A stretch of 64,000 nt of DNA, from NCBI GenBank assembly GCA_963814955.1, contig CAWFEX010000007.1, positions 1-64,000 of the forward strand. The letters are read 5' to 3'. Shown piece by piece: positions 55,672 to 64,000 of the stretch. Both the position numbers and the translations under genes were made by a program. This stretch comes from DATCJA01 sp963814955 (lineage in GTDB: Bacteria; Acidobacteriota; Vicinamibacteria; Vicinamibacterales; UBA2999). The notes under the pieces are model-generated. The model was not told the origin of the DNA and searched no databases. It saw only the letters and a program-made list of their open reading frames with translations. Each line of letters begins with the position of its first letter. Within the stretch, counting starts at the first letter, position 1.

Positions 55672-56118
55672 ATGTTTCGCATCGTTGCCGCTCTGATTCT
55701 GGCGCTGACGGTTTCAACCGTGCCCGTGTACGCCGCGGACGAATCCGCGAGTCCGGCCACTACGCCCGTCGATTTCGCGTCTGCCATCAAGTCGAGCAAC
55801 ACCATGTCGCGCCCCGCGGCGCTGCCGGCGCTGTATGTCAGCTACGCCGCACTCCAGGTGTTTGACGTGTACTCGACCAGGCAGGCCCTTGCGCAGGGTG
55901 CCCGCGAGGCGAATCCTCTGATGGCGCCGGTGGTGCGCAACCAGAGCGCGTTCTGGGCGGTGAAGACGTCGGCCGCGGTCGGTACGATTCTCGCCGCCGA
56001 GCACCTGTGGAAGAAGAAGAACAACAAGAAGGGGGCGATTGCCGTCCTCGTGGCCTCGAACGCCGTGGCCGCGGTCGTCGCGGCGCGCAACGCCAGCGTG
56101 CTGCGCAGCCAGCGGTAG
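55672..56118 (+). CDS. DUF5658-like exported/membrane protein
   Basis: 148 residues; ATG at 55672 with AAAGGGG upstream. Signal peptide 1-21 (ending VYAAD). YVSYAALQVFDVYSTRQALAQGAREANPLM is the DUF5658-like Asp-Thr/NPLM pattern, with TM helices around it and VLVASNAVAAVVAARN near the end; a basic KKKNNKK loop lies between. Function unknown. Convergent with the VWFA protein. Confidence 0.75.
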   Translation: MFRIVAALILALTVSTVPVYAADESASPATTPVDFASAIKSSNTMSRPAALPALYVSYAALQVFDVYSTRQALAQGAREANPLMAPVVRNQSAFWAVKTSAAVGTILAAEHLWKKKNNKKGAIAVLVASNAVAAVVAARNASVLRSQR

Positions 56119-56127
56119 CGAGTCACG

Positions 56128-56152
56128 GTCCGGCTGAAGCCGGACACTACGA
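56128..56152 (-). repeat. REP hairpin with GTAG box
   Basis: GTCCGGCTGAAGCCGGAC with ACTACG tail, between two convergent genes. Confidence 0.75.
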
Positions 56153-56167
56153 CTGATTACGTTGTCG

Positions 56168-57075
56168 CTATCGCGCCGGTTCCGCACCGCGTAATAGCCG
56201 CGTCTCGCGCGAGTAAAGTACTCGGAATTCCTCACCCGCACCCGTATCCCTCGCCAGCCATCGTCTGGCGGCCTCGACGGCACGTATCCCAGCGTGTACT
56301 GCTTGTTCAACTCGTTCGCAATTCGTTCCGTGGCCGGCCCCAGGTCGACCGAGCTTCGCACCACTTCGGTGTAGCCTCCGCTCGTGGCCGTGATTTCGCG
56401 CAACGCCTCGGGCGACACGCGGCGGCTCGCCATCGCCGTGGCCGAGTCGATCGCAATGGCGTATACGAGCGGCTCGAAGCGCCGCACGGCGTCGGTTGCC
56501 TGCCGCAGAGTCACGTCGCTTGCGGTATCCACGCCATCCGAAATCACGACGAGCGCCGCACGCGGGTTCGTGCGGCGGCCGAACAGCGACGCCGACGCCA
56601 CGAGCGCGTCGTAGAGCGCCGTCGCACCAGATGGGTACAGCTCGTCGAGTGTTCCTGCCAGCAGCGAAGGCGGCTGCGTCCACGGACCGATCAGACGGGG
56701 GCGGTGATTGAACGCGGCGATGAACGCCTCATCCCCGGCGTCGATGAGCATCGACACGAACTGCTCGACGGCGGCGCGGGCATCCGCGATCCGCTGGCCT
56801 CGCATGCTGTCGCTGGAATCGAGAAGAACACCCAGGCTGATCGGCACGCGCTCGTCGGTAAACACCGTGATCGTCTGCGGCGCGCCATCCTCGAGGATCT
56901 CGAAATCGTCTTTGGAGAGACCGGTGACGAGCCGACCGGCGGCGTCGGTCACAGTGACATTCACTTGAACCGTGTCGATCGTGGCCCGGAAGGTTTGCGC
57001 GACAAGGCCCGTACCGGTACACAGACAGAGCACCAGCGCCAAAGGTCGCACGCGCCACTGTCGCATCTTGTCCAT
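56168..57075 (-). CDS. VWFA-related acidobacterial protein (end uncertain)
   Basis: About 302 residues from ATG at 57075. Signal peptide 1-26, then VQVNVTVTDAAGRLVTGLSKDDFEILEDG, and a von Willebrand A domain with VLLDSSDSMRG (MIDAS DxSxS), ATALYDALVAS and VVISDGVDTASD; late YTLGYVPSRPPDDGWRGIRVRVR. This is the VWFA-related acidobacterial domain, a lineage marker. The frame as read does not stop at RRGYYAV but runs on through a REP and antisense over the neighbouring gene to 55714. A one-base change near 56190 gives GAEPAR and a TAG at 56168, which I take as the true end. Confidence 0.8.
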
Positions 57076-57103
57076 GAACCCCATGCCACAGAGGGCCGAC
57101 AAA

Positions 57104-57128
57104 GGGCCGACCTAAAGGTCGGCCCCTA
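57104..57128 (-). repeat. REP hairpin, GGGCCGACC subfamily, at carB stop
   Basis: GGGCCGACCTAAAGGTCGGCCC followed by CTAC. On the minus strand GTAG begins the element and its TAG is the carB stop codon. Confidence 0.6.
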
Positions 57129-60100
57129 CACTTCTACGCCTGCATAGTAGTCCTGCAGCGACCGCACCGTGAGCGCCTGCGCGCGGAGCGCCTTGATCGC
57201 ACTTACAGCCGCCGAGGCTCCGGTCAGCGTGGTGATGCAGGGTACCTGGGCCATCGTGGCGGCGCGGCGCACCGCCCGATCGTCGAAAAACGAGTCGCGG
57301 CCGAGCGGCGTATTGATGACGAGATCGATCTTGCTGTTGACGATCTGATCGGCGACGTTCGGACGTCCTTCATTGACCTTGAAGATCACCTCGACGTTGA
57401 TGCCGTGCGCCCGGAGGAACGCCGCGGTGCCGCGCGTCGCCGTCAACGCGAACCCGAGCTGCGACAGGTCCCGGGCAATCGGGAGCACCGTCTGCTTGTC
57501 GCTGTTGTTGACGCTGATGAAGACGCACCCGGTCTGCGGCAGGCGTTGACCCGCGCCCATCATCGCCTTCCCGAACGCCGCACCGAAGTTCTCGGCGCAT
57601 CCCATGACTTCGCCGGTCGACTTCATTTCAGGGCCGAGAATCGTATCCACGCCGGGGAACCGCACCCAGGGGAAGACGGGACTCTTGACGAACACGCCGT
57701 GCACTTCCAGATCCTCGACAAGCCCGAGCTCGACCAGCGTTCTTCCCGCGGCGACGCGCGCCGCGATCTTGGCCAGCGGGATGCCGGTTGCCTTTGAAAT
57801 ATAGGGCACCGTCCGCGACGACCGGGGGTTCACTTCCAGCACGTACACCGTGTCGTCCTTGATCGCGTACTGGATGTTCATGAGACCGACAACCTTCAGC
57901 GCACGGGCGATGCGTCGGGTGTATTCGCGAATGGTCACGAGGTGCCGCTCGGCCACCATGAACGGCGGCACCACACACGAGCTGTCGCCTGAGTGAATGC
58001 CTGCCTCCTCGATATGCTCCATGATGCCGCCGATGACCACGGCGCCTGACGCGTCGGCGACGGCATCGACGTCGAACTCGAACGCATCCTCGAGGAATCG
58101 ATCGATGAGTACCGGTCTGTCGTGCGACACATCGACGGCGCCGGTCATGTAGCGATCGAGCGACCCTGCGTCGAACACGATGGCCATGCCTCGGCCGCCG
58201 AGCACATACGACGGACGCACCACCACGGGATAGCCGATGCGTTCGGCCACCTCGCGCGCTTCCTCGCGCGAGATCGCGGTGCCGCTGGCCGGCTGCGGCA
58301 CGCCGAGGTCCCAGAGAAGCTGCGAAAATCGGCGGCGGTCTTCGGCGAGGTCGATCGAATCGGGAGACGTGCCAAGAATGTCGACGCCGGCTTCCTGCAA
58401 CGCCAGCGCGAGCTTGAGCGGCGTCTGGCCGCCGAACTGCACAACGCACGAGACGCTGCCACCCGCGCTGCGCTCGCGCTCGATGATGGCCATGACGTCC
58501 TCGAACGTCAGCGGCTCGAAATAGAGACGGTCCGCGGTGTCGTAGTCGGTGGACACCGTCTCGGGATTGCAGTTCACCATCACCGTCTCGAAGCCCTCTT
58601 CGCGGAAGCCAAAGACCGCATGGCAACAGCAGTAGTCGAACTCGATCCCCTGCCCGATGCGATTGGGACCACTGCCGAGGATGACAACCTTCTTGTGCAG
58701 CGTCGGATCGGCCTCGCAGACCTGCTCGTAGGTGCCGTACATGTACGGCGTGAACGACTCGAACTCCGCGGCGCACGTATCAATCCGCTTGTACGCCGTG
58801 ACGAGTCCTTCCTCCGACCGCCGCTGCCGCACGAGCTCTTCCCCAACGCCGTGCATGGACGCGATCTCAGCGTCGCTGAAGCCGGTGCGCTTCAAGGTGC
58901 GCAGGAGGTCGGACGACATCGCGCGGAATTCGCCCATGACGGCCATGCGCCGAAGTTCCTCGATTTCGGCGAACTGCTGGAGAAACCATGGGTCGATCTT
59001 GGTGAGCTCATGGAGCGTCTCTGTGCTCCAGCCGCGCCGCAGCGCACGAAACAGCGCCCACATGCGTCGATCGTTCGGCACCAGAAGGCGCTTGCGCAGC
59101 GCCGATTCATCCTCGGCGTCGTCCGAGGTGTCGTCGGGCCCGATGGGAAAAAGGCTGCCGAATTTGCCGAGCTCGAGGGATCGAACCGCCTTGAGGAATG
59201 CCTCTTTGAAGGTCCGGCCGATCGCCATCGCCTCCCCGACCGACTTCATCTGCGTCGTCAGTGTTCTGTCCGCCTGAGGGAACTTCTCGAAGTTCCACCG
59301 CGGGAATTTGACGACGACATAGTCGATTGTCGGCTCGAAGGAGGCAGGGGTGAGACGGGTGATGTCGTTGGGGATCTCGTCGAGGTGATAGCCGAGCGCC
59401 AGCTTGGCGGCAATCTTGGCAATCGGAAAACCGGTTGCCTTGGACGCCAGCGCGGACGACCGCGAGACGCGCGGGTTCATTTCGATGGCCACAATCCGGC
59501 CGTTCTCCGGATTGATCGCGAATTGAATGTTCGACCCGCCGGTCTCGACGCCGACGCGCCGGATGATGCGCCGCGCCATGTCGCGCATGCGCTGATACTC
59601 TTTGTCCGTGAGCGTGAGCGCCGGCGCCACGGTGATGCTGTCGCCGGTGTGCACGCCCATCGGATCGATGTTCTCGATCGAGCAGATGACGACGAAGTTG
59701 TCCGCGACGTCGCGCATCACCTCGAGCTCGAACTCCTTCCAGCCGATGACCGACTCCTCGACCAGAATCTCGTGCACCGGGCTGAGGTCGAGGCCACGGC
59801 CCGCCAGCTCGCGGAACTCTTCGATGTTGTAGGCGATGCCGCCGCCAACGCCGCCAAGTGTGAACGACGGCCGGATGATGGCCGGGAAACCCGACTTCCT
59901 CGACTATCGAGAGTCCCTGATCGACCGTCTTGGCGATGCCGCTCGCCGGCACCTCGATGCCGATTTCGCGCATGGCGTCGCGAAACAGCAGCCGATCTTC
60001 CGCCACCTTGATCGCATCGATGGACGCGCCAATCAGCTGAATGCCGTGCGCGGCCAACGTGCCCCGCTCGGCAAGCGCCACCGCCAGGTTGAGCGCGGTC

Positions 60101-60378
60101 TGCCCTCCAACCGTGGGCAGCACGGCATCGGGCCGCTCCTTCTCGATGATCGCCTCGGCCATTTCAGGCGTCAGCGGCTCGACATACGTGCGATCCGCCA
60201 TCTCCGGGTCCGTCATGATGGTGGCGGGATTGCTGTTGACGAGGATGACCTCGAGCCCTTCCGCCCGCAGCGCCTTGCAGGCCTGCGTGCCCGAGTAGTC
60301 GAATTCGCACGCCTGGCCGATGACGATCGGTCCGGACCCGATGACGAGCACCCGTTTGATGTCAGTACGCTTGGGCAT
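57126..60378 (-). CDS. carB: Carbamoyl-phosphate synthase large subunit (one frame break)
   Basis: About 1083 residues. Makes carbamoyl phosphate from glutamine-derived ammonia, bicarbonate and 2 ATP. N-terminal VLVIGSGPIVIGQACEFDYSG, first ATP-grasp domain, a frame change near 59895 (VGFP, then AIIRPSFTLGG), repeated GSGPNRIGQGIEFDYCCCH in the second half, second ATP-grasp with IRPSYVLGGRGM-type motif, and C-terminal MGS domain ending QDYYAGVEV. Essential function; the break is likely an extra C. It follows carA, with an ACCACGAAG-type motif in the 45-bp gap. Confidence 0.95.
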
Positions 60379-60388
60379 CAGCGGGACA

Positions 60389-60415
60389 CTGAACCACGAA
60401 GAACACGAACACAGT
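60389..60415. repeat. ACCACGAAG-type motif between carA and carB
   Basis: TGAACCACGAAGAACACGAA in the short carA-carB spacer, a minimal copy of the arrays seen at 43.5 and 49.5-51 kb. Confidence 0.5.
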
Positions 60416-60423
60416 AAAGCGAG

Positions 60424-61563
60424 TCACTTTTTCTCCATCGAGTCGAGGAACTGCAGGAACAGGTAGTCAGCATCGTGCGGACCCGGCGACGCCTCGGGAT
60501 GATACTGCACCGAGAAAATCGGCTTGGTCGTGTGGCGGAATCCTTCCACCGTGCCGTCGTACAGGTTGAGGTGCGTTACGCGCACGTCCGGGGGCAGCGA
60601 GCCGGGATCGACCGCGAAGCCGTGATTCTGCGACGTGATTTCCACCTTGCCGGAGCTCAGTTCCTTTACCGGATGGTTGGCGCCGCGATGACCGAACTTC
60701 AGCTTGAACGTGTCGCCCCCGACGGCGAGACCGAGGATCTGATGGCCCAGGCAAATCCCGAACATGGGCCGTTCTGCGTCGACGAGCTGGCGAACGTTGT
60801 CGATCGCATACGTGAGTGCCGCCGGGTCGCCAGGACCGTTACTCAGGAAAATGCCGTCCGGATCCGTCGCAAGCAAATCGGCCGCGGGCGCACTGGCGGG
60901 AAACACCTGCACGTCGCAACCGTACGCGTCGAGGCGCCGCAGGATGTTCCACTTGACGCCGAAATCGTATGCCGCAACGCGCAGCCGCCTCGATGCCCGG
61001 CGGGAAGGTGGGAGTCCAAACTCGGCATGATCCGCATCGCCTGACGCGGATGCTCGATCGCGCCACGCGTACGAACGATCGCAGGTGACGCCTCGCACGA
61101 GATCGGATCCTTCCATCTTCGGGATCGCACGTGCTTTGTCCACCAGTTCCTCGGGATCGACCTGGCCGGTTGCGATGACGCCGCGCATGACGCCCGCGGA
61201 CCGCAGGACGCGCGTCAGCGCGCGCGTATCGATATCGGCCACGGCAACGATGTTATGAGCGATCAGGTAGTCGCGCAGCGTACCGTGGGCGCGCCAGTTG
61301 CTCGCCAGTGGCGACTCCTCGCGCATGACGAAACCCGCGACGCGCGGCGCCTGCGATTCGGCGTCGCCGGGAGCCACGCCGTAGTTGCCGATTTGAGGGG
61401 CGGTCATCGTGACGATCTGCCCGGCGTACGAAGGGTCCGTAAGCACTTCCTGGTAGCCGGTCATGCTCGTGTTGAAGACGACTTCGCCCGAGGTCTCCCC
61501 CTGGGCGCCGGCGGCGGTGCCGCGATACCAGGTGCCGTCTTCCAGTGCCAGCGTGGCGTTCAT
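60424..61563 (-). CDS. carA: Carbamoyl-phosphate synthase small subunit
   Basis: 379 residues. Glutamine amidotransferase of CPSase. N-terminal ALEDGTWYRGTAAGAQGETSGEVVFNTSMTGYQEVLTDPSY; class I amidotransferase with catalytic Cys in FGICLGHQILGLAVG and His/Glu in QYHPEASPGPHD. The ATG overlaps the stop of the PEGA gene (ATGA). Unbroken. Confidence 0.95.
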   Translation of the reverse strand: MNATLALEDGTWYRGTAAGAQGETSGEVVFNTSMTGYQEVLTDPSYAGQIVTMTAPQIGNYGVAPGDAESQAPRVAGFVMREESPLASNWRAHGTLRDYLIAHNIVAVADIDTRALTRVLRSAGVMRGVIATGQVDPEELVDKARAIPKMEGSDLVRGVTCDRSYAWRDRASASGDADHAEFGLPPSRRASRRLRVAAYDFGVKWNILRRLDAYGCDVQVFPASAPAADLLATDPDGIFLSNGPGDPAALTYAIDNVRQLVDAERPMFGICLGHQILGLAVGGDTFKLKFGHRGANHPVKELSSGKVEITSQNHGFAVDPGSLPPDVRVTHLNLYDGTVEGFRHTTKPIFSVQYHPEASPGPHDADYLFLQFLDSMEKK

Positions 61564-62162
61564 TCCAACGACGCTCCAATGCGCATGTGTGCGCCAACTT
61601 CCACGTCAACCGATGTCGTCCACGGCATATGTCCGGGCAATTCCATACGTACGCGGCGGATGCCGGGCGTGACGTCGTTGACCGTCACCGGAGTCACTCC
61701 CACCCGGACATCATCTACATATACCGTGGCGCCGGTTGGACGCGAAGCGAGCTCCAGCATCGCCGGTTTGGCGTCCGCAGGTGGTCGAATCGCCTCGACG
61801 CGCGGACGCTCCGGTTGATTCGCCGGTGCAGCGGGAGAGGTGGCGGGTCCGCTCGGCGAGGATTCGGCCGCGCCGCGCGGCGCCCGCTCCACATCGACTG
61901 CGGGCACCTGACCCTCAGGCACCTCGACCACTGGCGATTCGGTGATAACCGCAGGCGGCTCAGTAGCCGGAGCGGCTTGAGGAGGACGAGGTACGTCGGC
62001 CACGGACGCGGGAAGCGGCGGCGCCATGCGCTGACCTGCGAGAAAGCCGGCCACGAACCCGGCGAGCAGTCCAATCACCAGCAGCCCGGCGGCGATAGCT
62101 CGTCCCGACGATGACGAGGTGAGCGGCTCGGGTGGCTCGGGTGGCTCGACGTCGGGCTCCAC
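61560..62162 (-). CDS. PEGA-domain membrane protein (N-terminus uncertain)
   Basis: 200 residues from GTG at 62162. A TM helix AIAAGLLVIGLLAGFVAGFLAG near 22-43, a Pro-rich periplasmic linker, and a C-terminal PEGA domain (LELASRPTGATVYVDDVRVGVTPVTV). The same frame stays open about 170 bp further upstream (REGVPPLTRD-like text, FQFDARGDS) without a usual start codon, so the real N-terminus may lie in another frame after an indel. Overlaps carA by ATGA and likely shares its transcript. Function unknown. Confidence 0.75.
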   Translation of the reverse strand: MEPDVEPPEPPEPLTSSSSGRAIAAGLLVIGLLAGFVAGFLAGQRMAPPLPASVADVPRPPQAAPATEPPAVITESPVVEVPEGQVPAVDVERAPRGAAESSPSGPATSPAAPANQPERPRVEAIRPPADAKPAMLELASRPTGATVYVDDVRVGVTPVTVNDVTPGIRRVRMELPGHMPWTTSVDVEVGAHMRIGASLE

Positions 62163-62408
62163 TTTGGGAGCGTGCAGTGGCAGATCGATCTCGGGCGCTG
62201 GCTCGGTCGAATCACCACGCGCATCGAACTGGAAACCGTCCCGGGTCAGTGGCGGAACTCCTCGAGTGGAAAACTCACCCGGCGCGCGGGGGAAGGCGTG
62301 ACAAGGTACGCGGATCGTAACATGTGAACTCGAGCCTCACCAGTCACGCGCCTCCTGCTTCGTCGTTTCCTTGACACTCCGCGCAACGCTCTGCGACAGT
62401 ACCGTCCG

Positions 62409-64000
62409 GTGATCCCGCAAACAGCGGGTAGAGCGACCCGTCTTCCCGTCGAGATTCGCCGCTTCCCGTGGATCAAGCGCCTCGCCGCCGATTACGCGTT
62501 CGACTACGCGCGTGTCGCCGAGTTTTTTGCCGGGAACCCGGCAGACTCTCGACGCGTGGAAAGAAGCGATCGGGCGCACCCAGAGCTATCAGCGCAACCG
62601 TAACGCCATCGCCGACGTCGTTCAGGCACAGCAGCGCCACCGCAGCGCGCCGCCCGACGCGATTGCGGCCGCCGCCAAACTTCGCGACGCCAAGACCGTC
62701 GCCGTCGTCACCGGACAACAGGCGGGACTCTTCGGAGGTCCGCTGTTCACGCTGCTCAAGGCCGTCACCGCCATCCAGCTGGCTGAACGCGTGTCGAAGG
62801 ACCACGGCGTGCCAGCCGTTGCGGTCTTCTGGATCGATGCAGAGGACCACGACTGGGATGAGGTCAGGTCGTGCGGCGTGCTGGACAACGACCTGACCTT
62901 CACCGACGTGACAATCGGAACACCTCCGGGAGCCGGTCACGAACCAGTGGCGCGCGTGCGGCTCGACGAGTCGGTGCCTGGCGCGATCGAGGAGCTGGCG
63001 ACGGTCATGCCGCCGACCGAGTTCACGACGGGCTTGATCGAAAGCCTGCGCGGCACGTACGCACCAGGTTCCGGCATGGTGGACGCCTTTGGTCGATGGC
63101 TGGAATCGATTCTCGGTCCGCGCGGGTTGATCGTGTTCGACTCGTCTGACCCCGCGGCCAAACCACTGGCGGCGCCGGTCCTCGCCCGCGAGATCGCCCA
63201 GGCTGGCACCGCAGCGCGACTGGCAGCCGCGGCGGGGGCAAAGCTGGCGGCGCGTGGTTATCACGTGCAGGTGACACCGCAAGAGGATCACGCGGCCGTC
63301 TTCCACCTGGATGGCTCGCGGGCGCCTATCCTCGTCGCCGACGCGCCGACGTGGCTGGACCGCGTGCAGTCGCAGCCGGCTGAATTCAGTCCCAACGTGC
63401 TGCTGCGGCCGGTCGTCCAGGATGCGCTGTTTCCGACGGTCGGCTACGTGGCCGGACCGAACGAGCTTGCCTACCTGGCTCAGCTTCGTCCGGTGTACGA
63501 CGCCTTCGGTGTACCGATGCCGCTCATGCATCAGCGCGCCACGGCGACGATTGTGGACGCCAACGCCATGCGGTTCCTGTCGCGCCATGACCTCCGGCTG
63601 GAGTCGCTGCGGCCGCAGGACGAGGGAGCGCTCAATCAGCTGCTCGAGGCCCAGATTCCGCCTGCCGTCACCACATCGATGGACGAAGCGGTGCGCGCGG
63701 TCAACGAGCGGATGGAGACGCTGGTCCGGTCCCTGGTTCAGCTCGACGCCACGCTCGAGGGCGCGGCGCGCTCGGCGTCGGGGCGCATGCAGGACGACCT
63801 GAAGAAGCTGCACGCCAAGATCGTTCAGGCCATGAAGCGCAAGGATGAAACGGTGCGCCGGCAGTTCAAAAGTGCGCAGGCGCAGGCATTTCCGGGCGGA
63901 AACCCGCAGGAGCGGGCGCTTGGATTCGTGTACTTTCTGAATAGTACGGTCCCGGTCTCGTCGATAGATTGATAGACGAGTTGCCGCTGGATCAGGGCAC
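62409..64000 (+). CDS. bshC: Putative cysteine ligase BshC, bacillithiol biosynthesis (two frame breaks, runs off window)
   Basis: GTG at 62409. BshC adds Cys to glucosaminyl-malate in bacillithiol synthesis. First ~48 residues (FPWIKRLAADYAFDYARVAEFFAGNPAD) in one frame; break near 62550; then AWKEAIGR, the nucleotide-binding-like VAVVTGQQAGLFGGPLFTLLKA, VFWIDAEDHDWDEV, SPNVLLRPVVQDALFPTVGYVAGPNELAYLAQL, and a C-terminal coiled coil. Near 63945 the frame shifts again: the read frame ends NSTVPVSSID, but the next one gives YGPGLVDRLIDELPLDQG, the usual C-terminus, to the window edge. So the gene is probably whole. Confidence 0.9.

Noticed and set aside
58122..60011. 629-codon open frame on the plus strand
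   Set aside because: It is entirely antisense to carB, low-complexity Arg/His-rich, without family motifs; a GC-codon shadow.

Overview
The window looks like a GC-rich Acidobacteriota chromosome, most likely Vicinamibacteria. The case rests on lineage-typical gene families: seven loci of Ser/Thr kinases fused to TolB-like propellers, three carboxypeptidase-regulatory TonB receptors of the Oar type, a VWFA-related acidobacterial protein, a DUF6152 protein and the bacillithiol enzyme BshC. No phage, plasmid or IS transposase gene was seen. The interesting accessory signal is in small repeats.

Layout. 1-4.1 kb: a truncated kinase and a complete kinase-TolB protein. 4.2-8 kb: a Tat-exported amidohydrolase and a polar amino acid ABC importer whose binding protein and permease are fused. 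8-11.1 kb: a YeiH-type transporter behind a short Cys-rich leader peptide and a terminator, a DUF4440 protein, a collapsed kinase remnant and a ModA-like binding protein. 11.4-27.4 kb: two TonB receptors with small secreted partners, DUF6152, SMP-30, SurE, lipid kinase, metallo-hydrolase, DinB and small proteins. 27.5-35.6 kb: three tandem kinase-TolB genes on the minus strand joined by TGATG stop/start overlaps. 35.7-41.2 kb: small lipoprotein, membrane protein, alpha/beta hydrolase, and a third TonB receptor between 93-bp direct repeats. 41.3-49.5 kb: tRNA-Cys and tRNA-Gly, galT, yraN, and a minus-strand run DUF1844, metallo-hydrolase, ribF, cysS, aminotransferase, with mazG divergent. 49.5-53.4 kb: a repeat-rich stretch with a kinase fragment, a GxxExxxY protein and comEC. 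53.7-64 kb: a DHp-like small protein with an NtrC-type regulator, DUF5658, VWFA protein, carB, carA, PEGA protein and the start of bshC.

Small repeats are the main theme. (1) REP-type hairpins carry GTAG 5' of the stem, in several stem subfamilies. (2) A 24-bp element (core CCTTCGACAAGCTCAGGG) sits in frame inside three kinase genes, adding eight residues, and in one place has split a REP hairpin in its loop. (3) Arrays based on ACCACGAAG abut stop codons and, as an 88-bp inverted-ended unit, bracket a kinase fragment. (4) The 3' end of comEC has been duplicated together with these arrays.

Caution: at least 18 reading-frame breaks occur, including in carB, cysS, ribF and bshC, many at short homopolymers. 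This is easier to explain by uncorrected assembly indels than by mass gene decay, so the broken genes are annotated across their full homologous span and the break is stated. Frame joins were made by eye, without alignment software.
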